Assembly (NCBI RefSeq): GCF_003048675.2 | Contig: NZ_CP060707.1 | Span: 806,001-870,000 of the forward strand | From: Campylobacter concisus | Lineage (GTDB): Bacteria; Campylobacterota; Campylobacteria; Campylobacterales; Campylobacteraceae | Direction: 5' to 3' | Length of the DNA: 64,000 bases | In this document: piece by piece, positions 42,807 through 52,322 of the stretch | Numbering within the stretch: the stretch's first letter is position 1 | Layout of the letters: each line of letters begins with the position of its first letter | Made by a program: the position numbers and the translations under genes | The notes under the pieces: model-generated | Database searches by the model: none | Seen by the model: the letters and a program-made list of their open reading frames with translations, nothing else | Told to the model about the DNA's origin: nothing

Positions 42807-44615
42807 ATGGACTACATCAAGCTTTTAAAAGATAACGGCCTACTTAGGGTGATCGATGAGCCAACAGATATCGACCTAGAGATCGCACACGCTAGCTACA
42901 TCGAGGTCAAGCGTGAGGGCTCACAAGCACTACTTTTTACAAACCCAGTCTGCAAAAAAACTGGGCGTAAATTTGCCCCTGTGCTTACAAATATCTACGG
43001 CTCAAAAAGGGCGCTTGAGCTGATATTTGGCGTGGAGCCTGATGAGATCGCAGCCCAGATAGAGAGGCTTTTAAAGCCCAAAAAGCCTGAAAATTTCAAA
43101 GAGAAGCTTGACTTTTTATCATATCTTTTTAGTATGAGAAAAATTTTTACCAAAAGGCTAAAAGGCGAGGGCGAGTGCCAGCAGGTCAAATTTATGGGCG
43201 AGCAGGCTGATCTTTTGAGCCTGCCTGCGCTAAAGACCTGGCCGCATGACGGAGGTGCTTTTATCACGATGGGGCAGGTCTATACGCAAAGCCTAGACGG
43301 TGCGCTGCAAAATTTAGGCATGTATAGACTGCAAATTTATGATAAAAATCGCCTCGGCATGCACTGGCAGATACACAAAGACGGCGCAAATTTCTTTCAC
43401 GAGTATAAGTGCGCTGGCAAAAAGATGCCAGTCTCTGTGGCGATCGGTGGCGATCCGCTCTATATCTGGTGCGGTCAAGCGCCGCTGCCAAAGGGCGTCT
43501 TTGAGCTGCTACTTTACGGCTTTATCCGCAAAGAGCCAGCAAGGCTTGTAAAGTCGCTCACTAATGAAATTTACGTCCCGCAAGACGCCGACTACGTGAT
43601 AGAGGGCTTTGTCGATACGACTAAGAGCGAGCTTGAGGGGCCATTTGGCGATCACACCGGCTTTTATACGCCGGTTGAGCCGTTTCCAGTGATGGAGGTC
43701 ACGGCGATAACGAGTAAGCAAGACCCTGTCTTTCACGCGACCGTAGTTGGCAAGCCGCCGCTTGAGGATAAGTATATGGGCTGGGCGACTGAGCGCATTT
43801 TCTTGCCACTTTTGCGAACGACCGTGCCAGAGCTACTTGACTACAACATGCCTGAAAATGGTGTTTTTCACAACCTTATCCTAGCCAAGATAAATGCCCT
43901 TTATCCAGCGCACGCAAAGCAGGCGATGCACGCATTTTGGGGCGTTGGGCAGATGAGCTTTGTAAAGCACGCTATCTTTGTTGGTAACGATGCACCAGAG
44001 CTAGCAGAATACGATAAATTTGCGGACTTTGTGCTTGATAGATTTGGCAGTGAGAGTGTGCTGATAAGCCAAGGTGTGTGCGATCAGCTCGATCACGCCA
44101 GTCCAAACTCGTGCTTTGGTGGTAAGCTAGGCATCGACGCGACGCAGGATTTTTGTAAATTTACCCCTGTGGTTTTAAGCGATAACGAGCTTTTGGCTAA
44201 ATTTCAAAGCGTTGTGCCAAATGTTAAGGAGCTTAGGCAGTTTAAAAAAGAGAGCAAAACGCCTATTTGCATGGTGAAATTTGAAAAAGAAAGCCCTGTA
44301 AAAGAACTCTTTATCAAGCTTTTAGTATTTAAAGAATTTTTCAAGCTTCTTGTTGTCGTCGATATGCAAAACTACCTAGAAAACCCATATATGCTGCTTT
44401 GGCGTGTGACAAACAATATTGACGCCTTGCGTGATATCTACATTGATGGCGAAAATTTCTGCGTAAATGCGACGAGCAAGGACGAGCTAGAGGGATATAC
44501 TCGTGGCTGGCCTATGCAAACTGACTGCGACCGCGAAGTGGTGGCTGAGCTTGTTAAACGAGGCGTAGTGAAAGATGAGCCAGAGCTTTTTAGCAAATTT
44601 GAGATATTTGGGTAG
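42807..44615 (+). CDS. ubiD: UbiD-family prenylated-flavin decarboxylase
   Basis: A 602-residue decarboxylase that needs prenyl-FMN made by a UbiX partner. Motifs: NLGMYRLQIYDKNRLGMHWQ quoted in part, the catalytic-acid region ELEGPFGDHTGFYTP and a C-terminal GWPMQTDCD. ATG at 42807 follows TAAGGA; an upstream ATG adds 11 residues outside the family. In Campylobacter it probably serves menaquinone synthesis (futalosine route, MqnL-like) rather than ubiquinone. An inverted decayed copy of part of it lies just downstream. Confidence 0.93.
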   Translation: MDYIKLLKDNGLLRVIDEPTDIDLEIAHASYIEVKREGSQALLFTNPVCKKTGRKFAPVLTNIYGSKRALELIFGVEPDEIAAQIERLLKPKKPENFKEKLDFLSYLFSMRKIFTKRLKGEGECQQVKFMGEQADLLSLPALKTWPHDGGAFITMGQVYTQSLDGALQNLGMYRLQIYDKNRLGMHWQIHKDGANFFHEYKCAGKKMPVSVAIGGDPLYIWCGQAPLPKGVFELLLYGFIRKEPARLVKSLTNEIYVPQDADYVIEGFVDTTKSELEGPFGDHTGFYTPVEPFPVMEVTAITSKQDPVFHATVVGKPPLEDKYMGWATERIFLPLLRTTVPELLDYNMPENGVFHNLILAKINALYPAHAKQAMHAFWGVGQMSFVKHAIFVGNDAPELAEYDKFADFVLDRFGSESVLISQGVCDQLDHASPNSCFGGKLGIDATQDFCKFTPVVLSDNELLAKFQSVVPNVKELRQFKKESKTPICMVKFEKESPVKELFIKLLVFKEFFKLLVVVDMQNYLENPYMLLWRVTNNIDALRDIYIDGENFCVNATSKDELEGYTRGWPMQTDCDREVVAELVKRGVVKDEPELFSKFEIFG

Positions 44616-44617
44616 GG

Positions 44618-44852
44618 TTGTAGCCTAGTGGCTTTGGGTGGTTGTGCGTAAAAGAGGTAAGAAAATGCGCTCCGTAGCCCAGCCCATATACGTATATTTA
44701 AGTGACTGCTTGCCGGTCGCAGTCGTGTGAAATGCTGGGGGGCTTGCTCGTTATCGCCGTGACCTCCATCACTAAAAATGGCTCAACCCTCGTATAAAAG
44801 CCGGTGTGATCGCTCAAGCTCGCTTATAGTCGTATCGGCGAATCCCTTTATT
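44618..44852 (-). pseudogene. Inverted, decayed partial copy of ubiD
   Basis: Read on the minus strand this segment aligns with ubiD 43599-43838. Over 44747-44813 the match to 43648-43714 is 62 of 67 bases with no gaps. Flanking parts are more diverged, and an 11-base deletion removes GGGCCATTTGG relative to ubiD. TATATGGGCTGGG and GAGCGCATTTTCTT are also shared. It encodes no open protein. It lies against the ubiD stop codon, forming a large imperfect inverted repeat. Confidence 0.92.
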
Positions 44853-46295
44853 GCTAGGCTTTAAATTTGATTCATCATTTTTGGCTTGATAAATTTGCTT
44901 TGAAATTTAAAATAGATCAGCTTCTACACTTAACAATGGCTTAGTTTAAGGCTATTTTTATATCACAGCATAAAATTTCTAGTTAAATTTATCTGTTTTT
45001 CTAGGTTTTCTGTTGGCTTGGTTGGCGCAAACGAAAATTTTTAAATTTAGCACTTCAATTTTCTTAAAATACTAAAAATAATATGTAAAAAATTATGTAA
45101 AATAATATGATTTTGCTTTATTGGAGGTAAAATTTAGAGTGGTGTGCTAGGAAATTTTAAATTTGATCTATTGCGATGAGCGCAAAAACTTTTAAATTTA
45201 AAAGCTAGAAGTGTTAAAACATTTAAATTTAAAAAACAGAAGTTTGAAAACTTTTTTTAAAAACTGAAAGTGTCAAAACATTTAAACTTAACAAAGTTAG
45301 CAGATTATAGGCGTGTTTTTATAAAGCTGTGTTTTATCTGCTCTTGGGTAAATTTGCATGTAAATACAAAGCCTACTTGCCTGACTTTTGCTAATAATTT
45401 TTTTAGTTTTTAAGTGGTTAAAGTTAGCGTATTGGATCAAATTTAAAATAGTGAGCTTGTGGAATTTAAAGTATTTTAAGTTAGGCTACGTGCTTGTTTT
45501 GCGTTGAACTATAAAACCTTGCCTACTGGTCTTTTGCTTTAAAACAAATTTGGTGCAAGAGAACAAATTTAAAAGCAAGCTTGACAAAATTTAAAATAAA
45601 GCTAGTAAATTTGGCTTATAAATTTGCTAGATAATGCCATTGTGTGGCGATCTGCTTGGTTGTTTTTTTGGCTCGCGCTATTTTTGTACCGATAGGTAGC
45701 GGTGTTATAAATTTAGATATAGCCGAAATTTGGTCAAAATTTACTAAATCAAGTTTTTTAAAGATCATCTGCTGTTTTGATTTTTGTACTGCAAGGCAAA
45801 TGTAAGCATAATTTTTAGAAGTGGCTAGTAAAAATGGATCATAAATTTGACAACTCTAGTTTGAAAATTTACCTTTAACTACCGACGTTTTGCTTTTAGG
45901 GGAGAGCTCCGTTGTTTGTAATAAAAATAAAATTTACAAGTTTTACCTGTGTTTCAAATATACAAAGATCGCATGAGAGGTTAAAATTTAGAATAAAGCA
46001 TTTGAAAATTTAAATTTAATAGGCTCTATGGAGGCTTTAAAACTCTTAAATTTGTTGTCTGATTTTTAAAAACACTTTTTAATTTGAGTGTTCTTGGTTT
46101 TTATTGTTAGCTTTGACGATAGTCAATACATAGCTTACTTGCTGTTATCTTAAAGCGTAATCTAATCTCACAAGCGTTTAAAATGGCTTGTTTTGGATGA
46201 TGTTTTTTGTTTTTAGAAAAAATATAAACCCTAAATACAAGATTTAAAATCGCACAAGTGCCATAAGGCATTAAATTTGACGTAGTAAATTTAGC
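44853..46295. other. Long gene-free AT-rich interval
   Basis: About 1.44 kb without a plausible gene, unusual in this compact chromosome. It is dominated by AAATTT-containing words and includes the tandem repeat at 45185-45300. A GTAAATTT / AAATTTAC hairpin at 46285-46307 overlaps the stop of the next minus-strand gene. I see no tRNA, IS terminus or promoter cluster. Confidence 0.6.
45185..45300 (+). repeat. Degenerate tandem repeat, about four 26-31 bp units
   Basis: Units begin AAAACTTTTAAATTTAAAAG, AAAACATTTAAATTTAAAAA, AAAACTTTTTTTAAAAACTG and AAAACATTTAAACTTAACAA, at 45185, 45216, 45247 and 45275, each except the last followed by a GAAGT/GAAAG-like tail. The divergence argues against recent slippage. 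Confidence 0.6.
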
Positions 46296-47315
46296 TCACA
46301 AATTTACCAAACCGACCTTTAAAACATGCTCTTTTAGGCCGCTTGGTATCTCGCCATTTTCAAGCGCCATTAGCTCGCTTACTCTTAAGACGTAAAAGTC
46401 TTGCAAGCTTCTGTTGGCACTTTTTTCAAGCTTTTTTGCTAGCGTGTCAAAGATATGAAACTCCGCTTCATTGCTAGCTAGCAAAAAGTCAGCCCCACTA
46501 TCAAATGCAGCAAAAACTATCTTACTAGCAAGCTTGCAAGCTAGCTCTTCATCAGTCTTTAAAAGATCATATCCGCAAGGCGTTTTGGCGTTTAGCTCTA
46601 TAAAATTTGCCTTGTATGCGCTTAAATTTGCGGGCAGTTTATCTTTTATGGCTATCTTAAAATCTTTAAATTTACTAAGTTTTTCTATCTTTTCAAGCTC
46701 GTTTTCGTGCTTTTTTGCATCTTTTACGCCTAAAATTTCTTTGAAAAAATCAATCGCTTCGGTGTATTTTTCGCTACCTTTAAAGAGCAGATCATCAAGC
46801 TCACAGGCTATCAAAACGCCATTTTTAGCGCCAACTAGCTTTAAAATTTCATCATTTTTCTCGTTTTTATAAAGATGATGAGCTAGCATTATCGCGGCAG
46901 CTCCTATGAAATTTGGCTCATACTCTCTCACAAAATCAGCGTAGAAATATGGCTTAAAGCTAGCGTAAAGCTCTTTGTCAGCTCTTTTACAAAAGCTAGC
47001 AAATGGCTCAAATTTCTCCCAAAAGTCATCATCATTTATGGCAAGGTCTAAAACAGCTCTTTTTTCATCAAGCGGGGCTATGCAAAGCTCGCTACCAAAT
47101 TTTTGAGCTAAATTTGCAAGTGGCTGAGCGGTGCTAACTACGACACCATTTACCTTGACAAAGCCTTCAAATGGGCTAAAGTATGGGTCTATACTCTTTA
47201 CGTGGGCAAAAAGCTCGTTTAAGTTTGCAAAGTCTGAAATCTCTAAAAAATAGGGCTTAAAATATGCCAAAACATCTCTTTTCGCGTCAAATCTAAAAAT
47301 CTCAACTCTTTGCAT
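46296..47315 (-). CDS. Conserved Campylobacter protein of unknown function (DUF5644-like)
   Basis: A 339-residue soluble protein starting MQRVEIFRFDAKRDVLAYFKP, with an apparent ubiquitin- or ferredoxin-like first 90 residues (GFVKVNGVVVST) and a mixed alpha/beta remainder containing LNAKTPCGYDLL, FDSGADFLLASNEAEFHIFD and scattered Cys (SFCKRA, ACELDD, LACKLA). It may be the Campylobacterales family DUF5644, which some annotations relate to HdrB; I cannot confirm this. Divergent from thiL, with AAGGA before the ATG. Confidence 0.7.
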   Translation of the reverse strand: MQRVEIFRFDAKRDVLAYFKPYFLEISDFANLNELFAHVKSIDPYFSPFEGFVKVNGVVVSTAQPLANLAQKFGSELCIAPLDEKRAVLDLAINDDDFWEKFEPFASFCKRADKELYASFKPYFYADFVREYEPNFIGAAAIMLAHHLYKNEKNDEILKLVGAKNGVLIACELDDLLFKGSEKYTEAIDFFKEILGVKDAKKHENELEKIEKLSKFKDFKIAIKDKLPANLSAYKANFIELNAKTPCGYDLLKTDEELACKLASKIVFAAFDSGADFLLASNEAEFHIFDTLAKKLEKSANRSLQDFYVLRVSELMALENGEIPSGLKEHVLKVGLVNL

Positions 47316-47366
47316 CTGTATCCTTTTTTTGGGCTTATTTTATCCTAAATTTAAAAGGAGTTTCAT

Positions 47367-47372
47367 TATAAT
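47367..47372 (+). promoter_or_regulatory. -10 element unusually close to the thiL start
   Basis: TATAAT ends seven bases before the thiL ATG (47379). Transcription would begin about at the A of the start codon, suggesting a leaderless mRNA. The AAAGGAG upstream lies 18 bases from the ATG, too far to be a normal ribosome site. Confidence 0.5.
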
Positions 47373-47378
47373 AGCTCA

Positions 47379-48200
47379 ATGGATAAAGAAAATTTTACGA
47401 TTGCATGCTTTAGTAACGAATATATCGGCGATGACGCGGCGGTTGCCGACAAAACGGTCTTTAGCAAGGACATTTTTGCGCAGAATTCGCACTTTAAGCT
47501 TGGCTGGCTAAGCCTTGAAGAGATCGGCTACAAGGCGATGATCGTAAATTTTTCAGATACGATCGTGATGAATGCTAAGCCTAAATTTGCTCTTCTAGGG
47601 CTTAGTCTGCCAAAGAGCTTCACGCCGCGCCAGATCAGCGAGCTAAGTAGCGGCATAAATAGGGCGTGCGAGGAGTTTGGCGTAAAGATAATAGGCGGCG
47701 ACACGATAAGTAGCCCTATTTTAAACATAAGCGTTAGCGTGATCGGTGAGCTAAAGGGCAGAGCTGTGCTAAGAAAAAATGCTAAATTCGGCGATCTAGT
47801 CGCATTTACTGGCAAGCTTGGCGGGAGCAAAAAGGGGCTAAATTCGCTTCTAAGACTAGCTCAAATTTCAAAAAACTCACGATTTAAAAGGCCCGTTTTA
47901 AGAGATAAGTTTTTTTACAAAGTAGCTCATCTTATAAACTCTGCCATGGATATCTCAGACGGGCTAAATACCGACCTTGGCAAGCTTTTAAAAGCTAGCA
48001 AAAAGGGCGCTAAATTTACAAAAAAACTAAGCAAATTTGAGCTTAGTAGCGGCGAGGAGTATGAGGTTTTATTTACCTTTAGCCCTAAAAATTTAAGCGC
48101 TATCAAAAGGATCGCCGCAAAAACTAGGACAAAGATCAATATCTTTGCAAAAATTTCACACAAAAGGTTAAGACAAAATGCAAGAAGCCACCACTTTTAA
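47379..48200 (+). CDS. thiL: Thiamine-monophosphate kinase
   Basis: Phosphorylates thiamine monophosphate to the active cofactor thiamine diphosphate. The 273-residue protein has the ThiL/PurM fold: [45 protein letters not shown] and [14 protein letters not shown]. It is shorter than the usual 310-330 residues, with a reduced C-terminus. The start has a -10 box just upstream. It overlaps truD by 23 bp, as thiL and truD neighbour each other in C. jejuni. Confidence 0.9.
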   Translation: MDKENFTIACFSNEYIGDDAAVADKTVFSKDIFAQNSHFKLGWLSLEEIGYKAMIVNFSDTIVMNAKPKFALLGLSLPKSFTPRQISELSSGINRACEEFGVKIIGGDTISSPILNISVSVIGELKGRAVLRKNAKFGDLVAFTGKLGGSKKGLNSLLRLAQISKNSRFKRPVLRDKFFYKVAHLINSAMDISDGLNTDLGKLLKASKKGAKFTKKLSKFELSSGEEYEVLFTFSPKNLSAIKRIAAKTRTKINIFAKISHKRLRQNARSHHF

Positions 48201-49302
48201 GCCGCTCTATGCGCTCACTCATGCGCCCATCGAGGCATATTTTTCTAAAAATTCAGATGATTTTGTCGTGCGCGAGATACCACTTTATGAATTTAGTGGC
48301 GACGGCGAGCACTTGATCGTTGAAATTTCTAAAAAAGATATGACGACAAGCGATGCTTTGCACGCCTTAAGCGAGGTTACAGGGGCAAAAATGCGTGACT
48401 TTGGCTATGCTGGACTAAAGGACAAGCAGGGGATGACTACGCAGTTTATCTCTATGCCTCGTAAATTTGAGAGTGCGCTTGCAAACTTTAGCCACGAAAA
48501 GATGAAAATTTTAAACCTAAACGTGCATAAAAACAAGCTTCACATCGGACATCTAAAGGGCAATAGCTTTTTTATCCGCCTAAAAAAGGTGCTGCCAAGT
48601 AGCGCTAAAAAGCTCGAGCAGGCATTTACTAATATCGATAAAATGGGCTATGCAAACTACTTTGGCTATCAGCGCTTTGGTAAATTTGGCGACAACGCAG
48701 TAACTGGGCTAGAACTTCTTAAAAACGGCACGATAAATGGCAAAAAGAGTAAAAATGTAAAGCTAAATGACTTTTTGATCTCAGCCTATCAAAGTGATCT
48801 TTTTAACCGCTATCTTAGCAAAAGGGTCGAAATTTCAAGGTTTGTAAGCGACTTTAGCCTAAATGAGCTAGGCGAAATTTATAAAAAATTTAGCAAAGGA
48901 ATTCTCCAGGTGATGAAGTCGCAGGAGAGCTTTTTTAAGCTGCTTCCTGGAGAGGTTTTGGGGCACTATCCATTTGGTAAGCTCTTTTTGTGTGAAAATT
49001 TAGATCAAGAGGCGCAAAGATTTGCTAGGCGCGATATCACAAGCCTTGGTCTCATTGTCGGTGCAAAGGCCTATGAGGCAAGCGGCGTAGCAAAAGAGCT
49101 TGAGGATGAAATTTTCGCTGAGGCGTTTTTGCTTACTTCAAAGATCGCTGGTTCAAGGCGCTTTAACTGGGCGTATTTAGAAAATACAAGCTACAAATAC
49201 AACGAAGAAAACGCTCACTTTAGTCTAAATTTCACACTTCAAAAGGGCTCATATGCCACAGTTGTGTTAGAAGAAATTTTGCATAAAAATATATTTGAAT
49301 AG
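48178..49302 (+). CDS. truD: tRNA pseudouridine(13) synthase TruD
   Basis: A 374-residue enzyme that isomerises U13 in tRNA-Glu. Motifs: [18 protein letters not shown], the active-site region [15 protein letters not shown] with catalytic Asp, [12 protein letters not shown] and the TRUD-specific insertion. It overlaps the end of thiL by 23 bp. The expected C-terminus is complete. Confidence 0.94.
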   Translation: MQEATTFKPLYALTHAPIEAYFSKNSDDFVVREIPLYEFSGDGEHLIVEISKKDMTTSDALHALSEVTGAKMRDFGYAGLKDKQGMTTQFISMPRKFESALANFSHEKMKILNLNVHKNKLHIGHLKGNSFFIRLKKVLPSSAKKLEQAFTNIDKMGYANYFGYQRFGKFGDNAVTGLELLKNGTINGKKSKNVKLNDFLISAYQSDLFNRYLSKRVEISRFVSDFSLNELGEIYKKFSKGILQVMKSQESFFKLLPGEVLGHYPFGKLFLCENLDQEAQRFARRDITSLGLIVGAKAYEASGVAKELEDEIFAEAFLLTSKIAGSRRFNWAYLENTSYKYNEENAHFSLNFTLQKGSYATVVLEEILHKNIFE

Positions 49303-49360
49303 GCTAAATTTAAAGATAGGGCAAAAAGGGTTGCTAGCTAAATTTAGCTAGGTGAAATTT

Positions 49361-49386
49361 AAAAAGGTCTAGCCAAAGCTAGACCT
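49361..49386 (-). terminator. Rho-independent terminator after the chemoreceptor gene
   Basis: Perfect 9-bp AGGTCTAGC / GCTAGACCT stem with a four-base loop, followed on the minus strand by TTTTT. It begins 30 bases after the stop codon of the minus-strand gene. Confidence 0.85.
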
Positions 49387-49415
49387 AAAAAACATTAAAT
49401 TTAAGAGGTAAAAAC

Positions 49416-51386
49416 TTAAGTTCTAAAGACACTTAGTTTTGTATTTAGCGCATCTGTCATCTTGTTTAGATGTTCAGCTGCAGAAGCTATCTCTTCGACA
49501 CTTCTAGCATTTTCAGATGAAATTTGATTGATCTCTGAGATGCCATCCATGATCTCATTTACGTTTTTGCCAGTTGCGATGTAGTCTTGCATAGTCTTAT
49601 CAGACATCGCTATGGCGTTATTCATCGTTGCGCTCATATCATTTATCGTCTTTTCAACGTCGCTTGCAACGTGGGTTAGCTCTTGAATTTGCTTAGAGTT
49701 GATGCCCATTTGCTCGCTGCTATCATTTATCGCTTGAACGATAACGTTGATAGTTGCATTTATCTCTGTTAGAGATTTTTGAGTTCTCTCAGCTAGCTGT
49801 CTAACCTCGTCAGCAACGACTGCAAAGCCACGTCCATGCTCGCCTGCTCTTGCTGCTTCGATAGCTGCGTTTAGAGCTAGTAAATTTGTCTGATCGGCGA
49901 TATCGTTGATAACAACAAGGACTGATTTTACCTGCTCAGCGTCACGGCTAAGCTGCTCGATCTTGCCAGCCATTTGATTTTCAACATTAGCAGAATTAAC
50001 AATCTGAGATGATAGAGATCTGATAGCATCAGTTGCTGTTTTTATATGAGTGCTTGCCTTTTGAAGATCATCTTTGCCAGCTTGAGCTATAGATAGAGAC
50101 TCTTTCATGCTTTCTTGCATAGACTTACATCTTTGATTTGTCTCTTCAACGATCTGGGTTGATTCTTCTACGCGTTTGCCTGTTTGAAGTGAGGTAGAGC
50201 TTAGTTCGTTTGCGACTGAGCTGTTTTCGCTTGAAAGGTTTTTAGTATCGCTTATAAGCACTCTTATGCGCTCTATGAAGTTATTTATATCATTACTTAT
50301 TTTAGCTATCTCATCTTTGCCGTAGATTGGGATTTTAAGAGTAAAGTCAGATGTTATAGCATTTAAATTTGCTCCTAGTCTATCGATAGGATTTGCAACT
50401 AGCTTTTTAAGCAAGAAGATAGATACTATGATAAGAAGCAATGTAACTATAATGCTTGCGATGATGAAGTTTTTGCTAACTACCTTTTGAGGTGTTAAAA
50501 AGTCATCAGTAACAGCTGAGCCAAGCACGATCCAGTTAAGCTTGTCAAATGGCTCAAAAGCAACTACTCTCTCAACTCCATCAACATTTATGAGTTTGAC
50601 ACCTTCTTTAGTTTTTACTATGTCATCAACTACATCTTTTAGCTGACCTTCTGGTGCTTTGCCAGCTAGTTTTGGGTGGATGTCATAGACATTTGTTTTT
50701 GTATTAAAGATAGAGAAGTAGCCACGCTCGCCTAGCTTCATTTGTGACATTGTCTTTTGAAGATCTTCTAGGCCTTCAGTAAAGTCGTAACCTATAAATA
50801 AAACCGCTACAACTTCGCCGTTTTGAACGACTGGCTCATAAACACACATATAGTTTCTACCAAAAATATTTAAAGCACCCACATATGTTTCTTTGTTCAT
50901 CATCTTTGGATAGATCGTTTTATTTAGCATACCAAGCGCTCTACTACCATCGTCTAGTAAAAGTGAGGTAGATACAGCAGCAAATTCATTGCCTGATTTT
51001 GCAAAGATGGTTGGGATACCGCCGTTTGTTAGCTTTTTGATCTTATCAGATATCTCATGGTTGTTATTTAACACGCCCATTTTGTCTGAGATAAGCTCTA
51101 AAGCGTCGTCATTTTCAGTTTTTATGGTTTGGCTAGTGGCTCTTATGTTACCTAAAGCTTCTTTTAAGACATGCATATATAGTTTTGCATTATCTTCGTT
51201 ATCTTCATCAAATAGCTCAACTGTGTCCATCGCAAGCGCAACGTTTTGCTGGATAGTTGTTTCTACTCCCTCCTTGATCTCACGCTCTAAGACATGTGAT
51301 ATAAAAAATACAAAGCAAGCCATACAAATGGCAAGAACTAAAGCGATGACCGCTGAGACCTTGACTAAGATGCTACGCAAATTCAT
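49416..51386 (-). CDS. Methyl-accepting chemotaxis protein, Cache sensor
   Basis: A 656-residue transmembrane chemoreceptor. First membrane helix at about 8-30, a large periplasmic Cache-type (Cache_3/Cache_2-like) ligand domain to about 300 ([27 protein letters not shown] quoted in part; [13 protein letters not shown]), a second helix ([20 protein letters not shown]), HAMP, then a signalling coiled coil with the conserved tip [20 protein letters not shown]. It signals to CheW/CheA. The ligand is unknown. AAGGAGG precedes the ATG. Confidence 0.94.
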   Translation of the reverse strand: MNLRSILVKVSAVIALVLAICMACFVFFISHVLEREIKEGVETTIQQNVALAMDTVELFDEDNEDNAKLYMHVLKEALGNIRATSQTIKTENDDALELISDKMGVLNNNHEISDKIKKLTNGGIPTIFAKSGNEFAAVSTSLLLDDGSRALGMLNKTIYPKMMNKETYVGALNIFGRNYMCVYEPVVQNGEVVAVLFIGYDFTEGLEDLQKTMSQMKLGERGYFSIFNTKTNVYDIHPKLAGKAPEGQLKDVVDDIVKTKEGVKLINVDGVERVVAFEPFDKLNWIVLGSAVTDDFLTPQKVVSKNFIIASIIVTLLLIIVSIFLLKKLVANPIDRLGANLNAITSDFTLKIPIYGKDEIAKISNDINNFIERIRVLISDTKNLSSENSSVANELSSTSLQTGKRVEESTQIVEETNQRCKSMQESMKESLSIAQAGKDDLQKASTHIKTATDAIRSLSSQIVNSANVENQMAGKIEQLSRDAEQVKSVLVVINDIADQTNLLALNAAIEAARAGEHGRGFAVVADEVRQLAERTQKSLTEINATINVIVQAINDSSEQMGINSKQIQELTHVASDVEKTINDMSATMNNAIAMSDKTMQDYIATGKNVNEIMDGISEINQISSENARSVEEIASAAEHLNKMTDALNTKLSVFRT

Positions 51387-51882
51387 CTATATCCTCCTTG
51401 GTTTAGATTTTAAGGGTTTATTATACAAATTTTTCTCGTAAAACATATAGAATTTTGGGGAAAAAAATAACGAATTTTTAAAATTTTTGTTTGCTTTATA
51501 TTTATAATTATAACTTTTATGAAACTGGAGTAAATTTATAAAAATTGCTATTTAAATTTGGCTTTTTAAGCAAAATTTATAGTTTGGCAAAAGCAAGAAC
51601 TTTTGCGCTTTTGAGGGATTAAAATTTAAATTTATATCGTTTTGTTGATTTGTTGTCTGTTTTATTATATTTATTTAAGGTTCAAAGCAAAATAACAAAA
51701 AAGTGAAATTTGGAGCGTTTTACTCTTGATTTTGTAAAGAAATTTTAAAAAGATTAAATAAAAAAATTAATTTCATACCAAGTTGTGACAAAATTTATGC
51801 TCAAAAATCAAAAAAACTCCTAGATAAATTTGCAAAATTTAATGAAAAATTTGGTCGCAGGGTAAATTTATATATTTTTAAA
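51387..51882. other. Gene-free interval upstream of the chemoreceptor and rnpB
   Basis: About 500 bp of AT-rich DNA between divergent transcripts. It holds the chemoreceptor -10 near one end and the rnpB -10 at the other. I find no open frame, repeat or strong hairpin between them. Confidence 0.5.
51420..51425 (-). promoter_or_regulatory. -10 element for the chemoreceptor gene
   Basis: TGTATAAT on the minus strand 34 bases before the start codon. A vegetative rather than sigma28 or sigma54 type promoter. Confidence 0.5.
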
Positions 51883-51888
51883 TATAAT
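51883..51888 (+). promoter_or_regulatory. -10 element for rnpB
   Basis: TATAAT seven to nine bases before the expected 5' end of RNase P RNA. Confidence 0.65.
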
Positions 51889-51894
51889 CACGCT

Positions 51895-52216
51895 CTGGCA
51901 CGGTAAGCGGTCGCTTTTGCATCTTGCAAAAGAGGAAAGTCCGAGCTGCGATAAGACAAAGTTCCATCTAACGGATGGCTAGGGAAACCTAAGGGATAGT
52001 GTAACAGAAAGCAAACTTCCGCCTTGGCGGTAAAGGTGAAACGGCGGGGTAAGAGCCCACCGGCGCGCTTGGTAACTTGCGTGGCCATATAAACCCAACT
52101 TGCAGTAAGAAGGGATGGTTTTGGTCTTATATTAAAACCCTTCGCTAGAGCTTGTTTGTAAAAGCAAGCGTAGATAAATGATCGCTCAAGACAGAACTCG
52201 GCTTAACGCCGTGCCT
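51895..52216 (+). ncRNA. rnpB: RNase P RNA
   Basis: Catalytic RNA that matures tRNA 5' ends. The conserved core is readable: GAGGAAAGTCCGAGCT (helix P4 5' side and CR-I), CAGGG/ACAGAAAGC-type CR-II, GGTAAGAGCCCACCGG (CR-III), and the 3' ACAGAACTCGGCTTA (P4 3' side, CR-V). Helix P1 is formed by GGCACGG (51897-51903) with CCGTGCC (52209-52215), giving about 320 nt. Ends are set by P1 and the TATAAT upstream. A second copy of the 3' end follows at 52274-52305. Confidence 0.95.
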
Positions 52217-52305
52217 TCGCTTAAATTTAGAGTAAATTTCAAGTAGCAAGCAGTTAGTAAATTTAAAAGTTTTTCAAGACAGAACCGGCAAATATGCCGT
52301 GCCTT
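52186..52305 (+). repeat. Duplicated rnpB 3' end
   Basis: TCAAGACAGAAC...GCCGTGCCTT occurs at 52186-52217 (within rnpB) and again at 52274-52305. Both 32-nt units hold a CGGC...GCCG hairpin and the CCGTGCC strand of helix P1. The second unit is also enclosed by TTTCAAG / CTTGAAA (52272-52278, 52303-52309). Confidence 0.85.
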
Positions 52306-52322
52306 GAAAGTTTGAGTTTAGA

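Noticed and set aside
44616..44640. GGTTGTAGCCTAGTGGC looks like the 5' part of a tRNA (D-arm region).
   Set aside because: No acceptor, anticodon or T-arm follows, and the stretch continues the inverted ubiD similarity.
45185..45300. Tandem repeat considered as a CRISPR array.
   Set aside because: Units are directly adjacent, degenerate and without unique spacers; no cas genes are in the window.
51888..52088. A 66-codon minus-strand frame.
   Set aside because: It lies antisense inside the RNase P RNA, whose conserved core explains the sequence.
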